Source: Stentor roeselii | Taxonomy: Eukaryota > Ciliophora > Heterotrichea > Heterotrichida > Stentoridae | NCBI GenBank assembly: GCA_006503475.1 | Contig: RSEH01000073.1 | Coordinates: 107,961-171,960, forward strand | Length of the DNA stretch: 64,000 nt | Direction of reading: 5' to 3' | Shown here: in pieces, positions 25,471 through 35,951 of the stretch | Layout of the letters: each line of letters begins with the position of its first letter | Numbering within the stretch: the first letter of the stretch is position 1 | Notes under the pieces: model-generated | The model's input: the letters and a program-made list of their open reading frames with translations, nothing else | The model's database searches: none | What the model was told of the DNA's origin: nothing | Translations under genes and position numbers: made by a program

Positions 25471-28400
25471 ATGATAATTTTGCTTCTAGTTTCCATCACC
25501 TACAGCCATCCCGCACTCATCTGTCAAAATTGCACTTCAGTGATAACAAACTGTGAATCTTGCGTAAGTTTCCCTCGACTCCTCTCAACCTGTATTCAAT
25601 TCTGTCCATCCGGGTACCTGCCCCTTGACTCAAACTGCATAAAATCAGAAAGCCTTCTTTTAGACTTCAACTTCCTCTCATCCTCCATTTCCAACTTTCA
25701 AGAAACCTGGACATTCACCCATAGTCCTTGGCCTTGGATCCCGAAGTCTTTGCCAAGTAGAGGACAGTACCTTCCAAGTGAGACTTCAATGCGAACTTTC
25801 TCATCTTTTTCACTATTTCAAGAATTTTCACTTTTTTTGTGGACTCGACTTCTGGGACTTGGGTCAGTGATTCAAACAAGTTCATTTCGAGTGGTTTCGA
25901 CTGAAGATCTTTTTATCTTACATGCAAAATCTCAGTCTTCATTGAATTGCCGGGTTCAGGTGAATGAATTGAGACTTGAGAAACAATCTGGGTGGAATTT
26001 AATCGTTTTAATGATGTGGAAGTCTGGTGATGATCTGATTGTTTCGGTCAATGGAAAGAAGTTGAGTGTTGAGTCTCAGTATTTTTATTATTTTAATGAA
26101 TTTATCGTCCTAGGCGGGTCAGAAGCATTCATGGCTTATTTATCCCTGTCGAATGACTTGCAAGTCAATAATCAAGAACTGGTTCTCTCATCATGTCTCT
26201 TCGGGGAATATGAAGTAAAAGAAAAATGTGTTGCTTGTGAAGCTGTCAGTCAATCTGAAGAATGCAAATCATTCAAGCTGTCTAGAAGAGTTCAGAGAAC
26301 TTATACATTGAGCTACTTCACTCTAAGTAACTGTCCTAGCTTATACAAAGCAGAAAATTCCACTTGTATTGAAACAGAACCTTCTAATCTGCTAGTTTCT
26401 TTTCATAAACCTTTCGCTCAGAAATTTTTTGACTCGATTCTTACATTTACAGCAGTTTCAAAGATGCAAAATGCTTACATGAGAGGTCTTTACTTTGATG
26501 GATCTACTGGAAAGTTGCAAGGGTCTTACTTTCAGATGTCTATGAATTTTACTATGCATTTGTTTGTCATGCCCCAAAAATTGGAAGGGTCGATTTTCAG
26601 GAAAAGTGCTTCGAAAGTTGTGTTTTCTTTGGATCTTACCAATGATGGAATGAAAATAACGATTTCAGGGAATACAGTGACTCTTAAAGGTAATATGACA
26701 ATCGATGCTTGGAACTCTTTGTACATATCATCAGTTCCTGAATCACAATCCAGTTCGACCTACTTAGTATTTATTAACAAAACTCAAACCGACACTCTAA
26801 GTGAGGCGCCTATTCTCGATTCGAACAACACTGATCTCTTCATAAGTGCAGATTCTTTATTCAAGGGCTTCATCTTCGAGTTTTCTTATTCAGTATCTGG
26901 TAGGTCTCAAGACCTCCTGATTAAAAGTTCTTGTTCATCATGTTCATTCTGTCCATATTCCATAGATGACTGTCTCTACGAATGCAAACTAGACGAGTAC
27001 TTTTCTGAAACCTGCCAAAAATGTAGTTCGAGTTGCACTTCATGCATTAGAAACACTTCTTGTAGTTTAAACACTAACATTTTATGCGAAAACTACACTG
27101 AATACAATTACTGCGATAATTGCAAACAATATACTGATTCAATATCTAATAATTCCTGCCAATGTGGAACAAATTTGAAGTCATATGATAAAAAAGAATG
27201 GTGTTGTAATGAATTCTGTGATACTTGTGATTCAGAGCAGGCTTTTTGCGATATTTGCTACCCAGAGTCATTTAAATATAAAGAATTTTGCCTACCTGCT
27301 TGTCCATCATTGACCAAATATTCTTCCAGTTCCTCAAAATGTGAAATTTCAGATGATGATTCAAGAGTTTTGTTTGATTTTGAGGTAACAGGTTATTATG
27401 TTAATGACACTAGCAAAACTCCAATTGAAGATTATTGGATATATTCAGATGAAATTATTTTAAACCCATTTATTAGGTATAATGAAGTTCTACCTGGTAA
27501 GGGTCGAGGTCTTTACTTAAATTCAAAAAGTATGAGGATTGATTTCACTATGGCTCCAGTTTATACTATGATTTTTTGGGTTCAAACTATGAAATATGGA
27601 ATTTTTTTATATGATGATGAGAATCAGTTTAATGTTAAACTCTATGAAACCAGTACTGAGATGTCCTTTCCGGCTGTACCTGAAGTTTTAGAGTTTAAGA
27701 GTTTGTCTGCGGTTAAGTTGAATGATTGGGCTATGGTATACATTTCGATTAATGTTGAAAAAAAATTTTCTATAGTTCGATTGGGAATCAATAAAGAAAT
27801 GACTAACATATTTTCAAGCCAAGTCAAGTCATACGCAATCTTCAGAAGTACAACATTACGTCTAAACTCCCAAAAAGAAGACCAAATATTCAATGGATGG
27901 GTGAAAGAGATCTCCTACTACCTTTCATACATCCAATTCAGTATTTTTTCATCATCATTCTCTTCATCATTGAATAAACTAAATGACTGCGGTCCATATG
28001 AATACCTTTCAGAAGACGGATCCTGCAACTCATGCAAATCATCTTGTGCGACTTGCATCGATAACGAAAGCTGTCTAGTCTGCGCAGATAAATCTTGCTA
28101 TCAATGTTACGATTTCTACACAACTGACTGTAAAAGGTGTAATGATGGTCAAGCCTTCGATGAAACCATTAAAATATGCGCTGATTGTCCTGAAGTTTGT
28201 GAAACTTGCTGGAGACTAAGACCTGACAGATGCTTTCAATGTTCTGAAGGATATTTTAAGTCCTTTGAAAACTTGTGCATTAAAAATTGTCCAACTGGTT
28301 TTCAGGTCAACTTCAAAAAATGTGTTAAAGAAAAAGATGGACTGGATATGGTTTGGTTTAAGTTCACGAGAGTCATGGACCCAATTGTTGACTTGGTTCA

Positions 28401-31400
28401 AGGAATTTATTTGAGATTGGGAATTAATGATTTGTATCAACCTGAAATGATGAATAATGAGCCACGTTTTTTGACATATAGAGGAATTTTTTTTAATGAT
28501 TCAACTTTTGCGACGTTAGAGTCGGATAGAGGAGAAGGTGGAAGTTTGGTTTTTGGAAATAATCATTTTATTCAGATATGGATATTAGTTCAGAGAGCTA
28601 ATGAAAGCTTTGTGTTTAGATCAAATTATTTGAATACTAAGGTAATTTCAGCTAAAGAGGGTTTTCAGTTTAGTATCAGTTATGATATGGATGAATTCTT
28701 AACTTCTAAAAAAAGAGGAAACTTAAACTCCCTCTCATCATCAACCCAAGAATATAACACCTGGGTGCAACTCACTTCATCCTTCATCTATTCAAATTCA
28801 AAAAGCACAATAAAACTATCAATAAATTCAAAAGTTGATACTCAAAATTCCTTCCAAAACCATTACCTAAAAGAAGACTTCCCCGGTATTTTCACATTCG
28901 GAAATGAAGAAAATTCCTTTACCGGTTATCTCTTCTCATTCAAACTTCAGCTTCCATCCTCCTCCTCTGAATCCCGTGAACTCTCCTCATGTGCCTGTCC
29001 AAAATGCACCGACACCAACGACTGTTTAATCTCCTGCGGGCCTTCTGAGTACTTAGACGATTCCAAATGCAAGTCTTGCGACTCCAGCTGTATTTTCGGC
29101 TGCATTCGAAGTGAAAATTGTGTCCTTCACCCTGACGCTCTTTGTTCTACTTTCGAGTACCTTGAAAAAGGAAGATGTTTATCATGTGTAACTTTAGCTG
29201 AAGACCTTTCGTCCTGTTCTTGTGTTGAAAACTCTGAACCTCTTTCAAATTTTTCATCATGTGTCTGCCGGTCAGGGTATGAAGCTGTGGGAAATACCTG
29301 CAGAAGATGTTTTGATTGGGTACTTGAAGCGAATTCCAGCTATTTAAGTAGTTTTGAAAGTATTTTCTTTGATTTTGAAAGAAGTGTCGGAAATAATGAC
29401 CTGACCTGTGACGAGATCTTTGAAGACTTGAGTCTTTTAAAATTTGGAAAAGGTTACAGTTGTTATTTTATCAATTCTAGGAAAGGACTGGTACTTGACT
29501 TGGGCAATGATGCGAGTTTTGTATTTGGAGAGATTTTCTTTCGAATGGGAGTGCTTTATCATCAAGAAGCAATATGTGGGTCATCCGCTTCTCCTTTTTC
29601 ATCAATCCTGTCAAATACCTCTTCAACTCCAGGGACAAGAGCAGTCCTTTTAGCACCTTCTGTAGTTTTCTTTGAATGTGAAGACCTCTTCCTGGACGGG
29701 TCTCAATCTTCCGGGTCTTTTAAACGACCATTGGAGTACCGATGGACTTTCTCATCTTCTCCTTCAAATCCTTTGCTTTCCTTTTATTCCTCATCATTCC
29801 AGCTGTCCTCATCTCTGCTGATTGAAAAGTCAAGTTTAACAACGAGCAATATCTCAGCAACTCTTGAAGTACGAAATGTTTTCGGAGGTCTTTCATCAGC
29901 GACAACTTTCATTCAGTCAGTCTTCGTGCAAGACTTACTCCTTCTTTACTACGACCAGAAAATCGCGACTCACTTTCTGCCGACAGTCGACAACTACTAC
30001 GACTTCTTCGCTCGTCGATGCGACCCGGCCCTTGAAGTGGAAATTAAATGGAGACTGGTCCAAGTGAATCAAAACTTGAGTCAAGTTAACCAAGAGCAAC
30101 TTTTAAATTCTCAGAAAAGAAATGGACAACTTGTCATCCCTGCAAATAGCTTTTTTCCTCATTCACAAGTGGAGTTTGAAGTGTTTATAAAGGAAAATAA
30201 TACAGTTTTAGCACAGGCAAGCTTGAAACTCACGGCTTTAGAAACTCGTCCTTTGGTAGTTGTCGATATCGCCAATGGCACCTTGCCAGTGCATCGTGAT
30301 TTGAAAATTTCTGTAAAACTTGAATTTGACCTGCAGGTTGAAGATTACTTTGAAGTCTTTTGGACTTGTTTAGGCAGTTGTCCTGATTTTTCAAGTGAAA
30401 AATTTGATTTGCTGTTAAATGGAAAAGATCTTCAAAAGTTTCAAAGTTTTCAGTTCCAACTGGCTTATAAGGACCAAGTGATCCAGAATTACGGGGTTTT
30501 AAGGACTTTAGATTTTTTTACCTCAGAGTCTTTCCTGCCAATTGTGAATATTTTTCAAGTTGGGACTGGTCTTCAACCAGGTGTTGTTAGTCCTGAGATA
30601 GACTTCGCTCTTGACAGTAGTTTTAACCCGGTTCCTGAAAATTTTTCATTAAACTGGAGCCTTTCTTCGAATGATTTGACGAGTTCTGTGTATTTAGGTC
30701 AGAACTCTTTTATCACTGTCAGTCCTCAGATGATGGTCCCTGGATCTTCATATCGAATAGACCTGCGAGTTCAGTATCACGATGAAAATTCAACTGAAGG
30801 ACTTTATTATTATGAGTTTTTAGTGAATCTTCCTCCAACTATAGAAAAAATTGATGTCAGTCCTAACTTCGGGTTGGAATTTTTCACGATTTTTCAGATC
30901 TCAGCGGTTAATGCTCGTGATCCTGACTTGAACTACCCGCTCAAGTATGTATTCGGGTACGTTAAAAATGAAATGGAGGTTTATTTGAACCTTAAAAATG
31001 TATCTTGGACATTTTGGACACAACTGCCGTTTACTGGAGGAAAGACTCTTGTTTTTGTCACGGCTTTTGACGCTCTTGGAGATCAAGGCTCGGAATCTAC
31101 GAGTTGTTTTGTTGGGTTAAATCTTGAGTTTGACAGCTTTTTGTACTTTGAACAGGTTAAAAAAATTTATCAAAATGTTTTTTTTGACTTCCAGACTACT
31201 GTTGGAATGGTTTCTCTTCTTTCTGAAGGGGTTTTAAATAGACAACTTACTGTTTCAGGAAAGTTCATGAAAGTCTTGCAGGAATATCAGGAACTTTTAC
31301 AGGATTGTTTTGATTTTTGTATTTCTGGTTTTAATGAAATGACGAAAAATATTTTGAAATTTGATTTTCAGGCTTCTCAAGCAGTGTCTGTAGCTTTAAA

Positions 31401-33126
31401 CCTGCTGAGTTTAAATCCGAACCTTGAAAAAATTTCGAATTTTTACTCGATTTCTAAGTTTATTGAGGTTTTTTTAGAGGGATTTGAAGATTCTTCAGGT
31501 TTTTCTTCAAATGAGTTGAAAAATTTGCTTAACAGTGATTTTAACCTGGCACCTTTGAATAATTCTTTAATGGTTGAAAAGCCTGAAGTTTTCAATGAGG
31601 CGATAAAGATTAATAACAAGGCGACAAGTCAGTATTTACGACAAGTACCGCCTGGAAAAAGATTTTCTATTAAACTGAATTCAGGAGAACATCAAGTTCT
31701 CGGCTCCAAGACGGAAAAAACCTTAAACTTGACAATAAAATCACAAAAATATCAGAGCAAGGTAAAATTTTCACAAAACCTTCAAAATTTTTTAAACATT
31801 TCAGATATTTTCATATCTTTTCTTACAATTTCTCAAGAAAAATTTTCGAATTACTTTAAAAACTCAGAAAAATTTAAAAGTTTTGTTGTAGATGTTTCGG
31901 TTTACTCGAATTTTTCTTATTTTCCAGTGATTTCAGATGATGAATTCGTTGAAATCACGATTCCTGTGATGAATATGGAGAAAGAAGATGAAGTTGAATG
32001 TAAATACCTTGACCAGTCCACCTTAACTTGGGAGTCCTCAGGATGCAAAAGGGTTTTAATTAAAAACTCTTCAGTAGTTTGTTCTTGTTCACATCTCTCA
32101 GCTTTCATGGTTTTTTTGGAAGGAAGTAAAAAGACTGCGGAAAATACAAACGTGGAGCAGGTATATAAAGTTAACAAGTTCAATAAAATCAACTCGATCA
32201 ATGCTTCAGGAGTTTATTTCTGCACTTCTATCATTCTCGTCTATCTAATAGCTGCTTATTACGCCTACAGACAGGACATGCGTGAGATGAACTTGACAGT
32301 GCCTTTAGATATCGCTTTTTGTAAAACTGAAAGATCTGAAAAAAATCTCCAAAAATTCGATTCTCCCAAAGCAAATGTAAGTTTAAATGAAGACCAAGTA
32401 AAAGACGATGAAATCATTGAAAATGAAACGAATCAAGTCAACCAAAATTACGATGAAAGTCTGAAGAAAAAAGAAAGTTTTATTGACAAGTTCTTGAAAG
32501 AGAACTCGAAAAGTTACAAGGAACTCATGAAAAGTTCTCATGAATTATTTAGACTCATATTTAGACCGAGTATAAATGAGACCCGAATCATGCTTTTAAC
32601 ACTTTTTTACTTGAAAATTCTTGTTCAGGTCTTCCTTATCGGCCTTTTTTACAAGGATGCTGATTCAAAAAAAGAAAATATCGGCCATAAGACCATTAAA
32701 GAAGCTCTTATCAAGTACTCCAAAGAGGACTTCTGGATACTTGTTTATAGTACTGTTATTTCTTTGATTTTCATTAAAATACCTGAAATTTTACTTGTGT
32801 ACAGCGATAAAAACTCACATTTGTACCCTTTTCGCTTTAGGAATCTTCCTCGTAAGTTGAAGATTCAGAGAGTTGCTGGTTATCTCTTGTGTTTCGGATT
32901 CATTGTGTTTTGTGGAATCAGTATTTCGCTGTTTTCTATTAATTTCTCGCAAGGAATTAAAAATATTTGGATTGTTTCAACGATTTTAACAGTTTTTCAA
33001 GAGATTTTTATTACATCAGTTGTAAAGAGTTTGCTGATAATATTTATCAAGAAGATGATTAGGAGAATGATTGTGAAATATAGACTGAGAAAGGAACACA
33101 AAGCGACTGAGATAGATAATGAATAA
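25471..33126 (+). CDS. Giant polycystin-1-like surface receptor (Cys-rich/LamG-like/REJ/GPS, five TM)
   Basis: 2551 aa in one frame, ATG to TAA. Signal peptide 1-13 (MIILLLVSITYSH). The ectodomain alternates cysteine-rich furin/EGF-like blocks (about 17-52, 490-620, 845-950, 1170-1280) with ~200-residue LamG/ConA-like blocks that often open with LLDFxF or LFDFE. From about 1390 an REJ-type region begins (FECEDLFLDGSQSSG, YRWTF, LEVRNVFGG), as in polycystin-1 and sea-urchin receptors for egg jelly. A GPS site lies near 2180-2215, ending CSCSHLSAF, with the HL/S cleavage position intact. TM helices follow near 2245, 2372, 2421, 2468 and 2500, then a basic tail. No PLAT domain or polycystin pore is evident. 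It is probably an adhesion or mechanosensory receptor cleaved at GPS; ligand unknown. Confidence 0.85.
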   Translation: MIILLLVSITYSHPALICQNCTSVITNCESCVSFPRLLSTCIQFCPSGYLPLDSNCIKSESLLLDFNFLSSSISNFQETWTFTHSPWPWIPKSLPSRGQYLPSETSMRTFSSFSLFQEFSLFLWTRLLGLGSVIQTSSFRVVSTEDLFILHAKSQSSLNCRVQVNELRLEKQSGWNLIVLMMWKSGDDLIVSVNGKKLSVESQYFYYFNEFIVLGGSEAFMAYLSLSNDLQVNNQELVLSSCLFGEYEVKEKCVACEAVSQSEECKSFKLSRRVQRTYTLSYFTLSNCPSLYKAENSTCIETEPSNLLVSFHKPFAQKFFDSILTFTAVSKMQNAYMRGLYFDGSTGKLQGSYFQMSMNFTMHLFVMPQKLEGSIFRKSASKVVFSLDLTNDGMKITISGNTVTLKGNMTIDAWNSLYISSVPESQSSSTYLVFINKTQTDTLSEAPILDSNNTDLFISADSLFKGFIFEFSYSVSGRSQDLLIKSSCSSCSFCPYSIDDCLYECKLDEYFSETCQKCSSSCTSCIRNTSCSLNTNILCENYTEYNYCDNCKQYTDSISNNSCQCGTNLKSYDKKEWCCNEFCDTCDSEQAFCDICYPESFKYKEFCLPACPSLTKYSSSSSKCEISDDDSRVLFDFEVTGYYVNDTSKTPIEDYWIYSDEIILNPFIRYNEVLPGKGRGLYLNSKSMRIDFTMAPVYTMIFWVQTMKYGIFLYDDENQFNVKLYETSTEMSFPAVPEVLEFKSLSAVKLNDWAMVYISINVEKKFSIVRLGINKEMTNIFSSQVKSYAIFRSTTLRLNSQKEDQIFNGWVKEISYYLSYIQFSIFSSSFSSSLNKLNDCGPYEYLSEDGSCNSCKSSCATCIDNESCLVCADKSCYQCYDFYTTDCKRCNDGQAFDETIKICADCPEVCETCWRLRPDRCFQCSEGYFKSFENLCIKNCPTGFQVNFKKCVKEKDGLDMVWFKFTRVMDPIVDLVQGIYLRLGINDLYQPEMMNNEPRFLTYRGIFFNDSTFATLESDRGEGGSLVFGNNHFIQIWILVQRANESFVFRSNYLNTKVISAKEGFQFSISYDMDEFLTSKKRGNLNSLSSSTQEYNTWVQLTSSFIYSNSKSTIKLSINSKVDTQNSFQNHYLKEDFPGIFTFGNEENSFTGYLFSFKLQLPSSSSESRELSSCACPKCTDTNDCLISCGPSEYLDDSKCKSCDSSCIFGCIRSENCVLHPDALCSTFEYLEKGRCLSCVTLAEDLSSCSCVENSEPLSNFSSCVCRSGYEAVGNTCRRCFDWVLEANSSYLSSFESIFFDFERSVGNNDLTCDEIFEDLSLLKFGKGYSCYFINSRKGLVLDLGNDASFVFGEIFFRMGVLYHQEAICGSSASPFSSILSNTSSTPGTRAVLLAPSVVFFECEDLFLDGSQSSGSFKRPLEYRWTFSSSPSNPLLSFYSSSFQLSSSLLIEKSSLTTSNISATLEVRNVFGGLSSATTFIQSVFVQDLLLLYYDQKIATHFLPTVDNYYDFFARRCDPALEVEIKWRLVQVNQNLSQVNQEQLLNSQKRNGQLVIPANSFFPHSQVEFEVFIKENNTVLAQASLKLTALETRPLVVVDIANGTLPVHRDLKISVKLEFDLQVEDYFEVFWTCLGSCPDFSSEKFDLLLNGKDLQKFQSFQFQLAYKDQVIQNYGVLRTLDFFTSESFLPIVNIFQVGTGLQPGVVSPEIDFALDSSFNPVPENFSLNWSLSSNDLTSSVYLGQNSFITVSPQMMVPGSSYRIDLRVQYHDENSTEGLYYYEFLVNLPPTIEKIDVSPNFGLEFFTIFQISAVNARDPDLNYPLKYVFGYVKNEMEVYLNLKNVSWTFWTQLPFTGGKTLVFVTAFDALGDQGSESTSCFVGLNLEFDSFLYFEQVKKIYQNVFFDFQTTVGMVSLLSEGVLNRQLTVSGKFMKVLQEYQELLQDCFDFCISGFNEMTKNILKFDFQASQAVSVALNLLSLNPNLEKISNFYSISKFIEVFLEGFEDSSGFSSNELKNLLNSDFNLAPLNNSLMVEKPEVFNEAIKINNKATSQYLRQVPPGKRFSIKLNSGEHQVLGSKTEKTLNLTIKSQKYQSKVKFSQNLQNFLNISDIFISFLTISQEKFSNYFKNSEKFKSFVVDVSVYSNFSYFPVISDDEFVEITIPVMNMEKEDEVECKYLDQSTLTWESSGCKRVLIKNSSVVCSCSHLSAFMVFLEGSKKTAENTNVEQVYKVNKFNKINSINASGVYFCTSIILVYLIAAYYAYRQDMREMNLTVPLDIAFCKTERSEKNLQKFDSPKANVSLNEDQVKDDEIIENETNQVNQNYDESLKKKESFIDKFLKENSKSYKELMKSSHELFRLIFRPSINETRIMLLTLFYLKILVQVFLIGLFYKDADSKKENIGHKTIKEALIKYSKEDFWILVYSTVISLIFIKIPEILLVYSDKNSHLYPFRFRNLPRKLKIQRVAGYLLCFGFIVFCGISISLFSINFSQGIKNIWIVSTILTVFQEIFITSVVKSLLIIFIKKMIRRMIVKYRLRKEHKATEIDNE

Positions 33127-33390
33127 TTAGAGATTAATCAAATCAATAAATATTACTTTTGATTATAATTAAAGTGATCCTTTTAATCTTGATAACACTA
33201 TTTTCATATTCTTGTTTAATCCTTAAAATACCACAATAGCCAATCAACCATCCCTTCAACATAAATTACTATCATCAACCCAAACACCATTCTCCCTAAT
33301 AATCCAATCCAAACCCAAATTCACTCCTTCAACAAAACCTCCATTCTTCTCTTCAACTTAATCCACAACCCAATCCAAATCTCTTCATAA

Positions 33391-34539
33391 ATGCACAAAG
33401 CCCGAAAAGAACGCGCAGAGATAATGGAAAAGCAAAAAAAGCAGGCACCAAAAGAAAAGCGCGTCACATCTACCAGTTTCAACCCGACTTCCGCAGGAAA
33501 ATCAGAACCAATCTACTACTCTCCGTCCAACATGGAAGGAATGGGTCTTTGGTGCCAGCCGACACAAGGCCGAGTCGCTGCGAAGCCATCAGTGCCAGAC
33601 ACTCCTGAAGCCTTCACAAAAGACGTGGAACTAAAACTAAGCCAAGAAATGTCTTCAATGCTCGAAAAAAAATGCTCAGAACTTGGGCGAAAACTTGACA
33701 GTGAATCATTTTCTCGGAATCAAGCAGAACAACAGAAGCAAATCCTCGAAAAACAAGTAAAAGACCTGCAAGTCGAAATTGTGAAGTACCAGAAAACTTG
33801 TGATTTACTTGAAAGTCAAAAAGAAGAACTTGAGAAAGCGATGGATGAAAACTGTATTCATTATAACTATGCGGAAAATCAGATAATTTCATTGCAAAAA
33901 GAACTGGAAAATGAAAAAGAAAGAGTTTCGGCTTATCAGAAGATTTTAGATGAACAGACTCGACTTAAAGAGGAAGAGTTTGAAGAGTATCAACATGAAA
34001 TCGAGTATTTGAAGCAAACTGTTGAAGGTGCAAATGATGAAAATAACGGACTTAAAGAGTACCTGGCACATGTTCAAGCTGAAAATGAAAAACTTTTACA
34101 GGAAAAGGAAAGTCTTGGAATCAGGATCGTCCAGGAGACTCACTCGAATCAGACTAAAGAAGAAAAGGCTAAAGCGAAAACCACGAAAATCAACCTTTTA
34201 ACTGCTGAAAACAAGGCACTTCAGCAGAAAGTTAAAGAATTCGATGAAAATAAAAAGAAAAGTGCTGAAATACTTAAGAAGAAGGAGGAGGAAGTCAAAA
34301 GTTTTAAACAGGAAATCGAGTTGCTTAAAAATCGAATTAAAACTGAACAGGATATGAGAAGGCATCAAGTTGATTTAGTTGCGCAGAGAGATGCCAGGAT
34401 CAGGATCTTTGAGGAAAAGTATGAAAAATTGGAAAATCAGTTTCAAACTGTTTGTAAGAAAAGTCAGCAGGTTGAAGAAGTCAAGGCTAAACCGAAACTA
34501 GTCAAAGTCCAAGCAAATCCTGATATTTTTAATGATTGA
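33391..34539 (+). CDS. Long coiled-coil protein
   Basis: 382 aa, ATG to TGA (followed at once by TAA). A basic, Pro/Ser-rich head (1-70) containing YYSPSNMEGMGLWCQPTQGR precedes an almost continuous coiled coil from about 75 to 360 (for example LQKELENEKERVSAYQKILD). I do not recognise the family. A structural or cytoskeletal role is plausible from composition only. A 264-bp AT-rich gap separates it from the receptor gene upstream. Confidence 0.75.
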   Translation: MHKARKERAEIMEKQKKQAPKEKRVTSTSFNPTSAGKSEPIYYSPSNMEGMGLWCQPTQGRVAAKPSVPDTPEAFTKDVELKLSQEMSSMLEKKCSELGRKLDSESFSRNQAEQQKQILEKQVKDLQVEIVKYQKTCDLLESQKEELEKAMDENCIHYNYAENQIISLQKELENEKERVSAYQKILDEQTRLKEEEFEEYQHEIEYLKQTVEGANDENNGLKEYLAHVQAENEKLLQEKESLGIRIVQETHSNQTKEEKAKAKTTKINLLTAENKALQQKVKEFDENKKKSAEILKKKEEEVKSFKQEIELLKNRIKTEQDMRRHQVDLVAQRDARIRIFEEKYEKLENQFQTVCKKSQQVEEVKAKPKLVKVQANPDIFND

Positions 34540-34673
34540 TAAGGAAAATTTAGTTGTTAAAAGATGTAATTCAACTTTGTTTATACTAACAGTTCATATT
34601 CGTTACATACGAAATCCCTAAAATTGAAACCATGCTAAAATTATCAATAATCATTGAAGTTATTAAGATCAAT

Positions 34674-35306
34674 TCAGTCCTGATCAGAAACAGCGATTTC
34701 TAAATCAGTGTAATCGTTTTCATTAAGCCACTGACAAAACTCAAGCATGAAGTTTATTTCTGTCTGTCGGTCGTGCTCAGGTCTTTCCTTCGGCAAGTAG
34801 TTCATGATGTAATAGTTGCAGATGTTCGGGATAAGACAAGGCTTCTCAGTCACTGTATAATCTTCGTTTGTAATGAAATTGTTTGAATCAATCTTCTCAG
34901 AGTTCTTGTTGATGCAGTTCCTCAGGCTGTAAATACTTCTTTTCACTTCTTGGTAGACTTCACTTCTTAGTTCTTTTTCTTTCAGCAGCAGAAACTTCGC
35001 GAATACCTCGTCACAACTCCTGGGACTCGAAGCTTTAGCAAAATTTCTCATTTTTTCCTCGATCGGGTCTTGAGCAGGACTGAAGTCTTGAACCTGCATC
35101 TCATTGCTTGGAGACTTATTCAACTTAGGCCTTCCTCTTTTTTTCTTGGGGAGGTCCTCCTGGGTGATTGAATCTGAATGTTTGGTCTTTTTGTGGGTAT
35201 ACAAGGCCTGGTAACTGAAATAACTTTTCCCACATTCACAGTTGTAAGTCCGACCCTCAGAGTCCGCCTTGGATCTGCGCTTCTTTTTCCTGTCTGAAGA
35301 TTCCAT
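34674..35306 (-). CDS. C2H2 zinc-finger/AT-hook protein
   Basis: 210 aa, ATG to TGA. One C2H2 finger lies at about 21-43: YNCECGKSYFSYQALYTHKK followed by TKH. An AT-hook core KKKRGRPKLNK is at about 54-64. The rest (80-210) is acidic, with a helical segment FAKFLLLKEKELRSEVYQEV and a C-terminal conserved-looking region FMLEFCQWLNENDY. A single finger plus AT-hook suggests a nuclear DNA-binding protein. Convergent with the coiled-coil gene, 134 bp apart. Confidence 0.78.
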   Translation of the reverse strand: MESSDRKKKRRSKADSEGRTYNCECGKSYFSYQALYTHKKTKHSDSITQEDLPKKKRGRPKLNKSPSNEMQVQDFSPAQDPIEEKMRNFAKASSPRSCDEVFAKFLLLKEKELRSEVYQEVKRSIYSLRNCINKNSEKIDSNNFITNEDYTVTEKPCLIPNICNYYIMNYLPKERPEHDRQTEINFMLEFCQWLNENDYTDLEIAVSDQD

Positions 35307-35599
35307 GTTATATAATTATTTATGGCTCATTTTTTATTAAGACTTGCCAAAAGTTTTCACTGACTCTTTTCTTGGAAAAAGGTCGAAAAAGCCAAAAAAT
35401 TTATCATTTTAGAAGTTTTGAAGTTTTTAATGAATTTCTTGAGTTTCATGATAAATCTTGTAAAATTCAGATAATATATAAATAACAAGAGTTCAAATGA
35501 AAGCCCTGATTGTTGTAAATGATTGAAAAAGTGGGATTCATTAATAATCTTAAAGGAAATAATAAACCCAAGTACCACCCATTGTAAAATAAATCAAAA

Positions 35600-35908
35600 A
35601 TGCAAGGTTTTTCTCCTTTTTCGCTATTTTCCTTGAAGCAGCTGCTTCAAGACCATAACAAACAATTCATAGTGCAGCGTGGTCCTCATCTGCTGAGCCT
35701 TGACTCAATCCCAGCCCCTGACGATTTCAAACTATCAGTGAAAAGAATCCATCTAAATCAACGTCCATGCACAGTAACCTCAATGCAAGTTCCTCCAATC
35801 ACTTTAAAGCCATTAAGACCTTCAATAATTTCCTCAAAAAACCCTTCTCCTCTTTTCAACCGTCGACATCCTCAAAAAATCCTCATAAAAAAGCCCTACT
35901 TCAAATGA
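35600..35908 (+). CDS. Small basic hypothetical protein
   Basis: 102 aa, ATG to TGA, rich in Pro, Lys and Leu, without recognised domain. A basic Pro-rich C-terminus (PLFNRRHPQKILIKKPYFK) is the only notable trait. It fits neatly between two minus-strand genes and has a codon pattern like its neighbours, which favours a real gene, but it could be spurious. Confidence 0.5.
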   Translation: MQGFSPFSLFSLKQLLQDHNKQFIVQRGPHLLSLDSIPAPDDFKLSVKRIHLNQRPCTVTSMQVPPITLKPLRPSIISSKNPSPLFNRRHPQKILIKKPYFK

Positions 35909-35951
35909 AAATCAAGAAAAAATCATTTTTCCTGTTATAATAAATTAAAGA

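Noticed and set aside
35357-35578. 73-codon minus-strand ORF upstream of the small gene at 35600
   Set aside because: Phe/Ile/Lys-rich AT-driven translation in the spacer; no domain, and position suits a promoter region.
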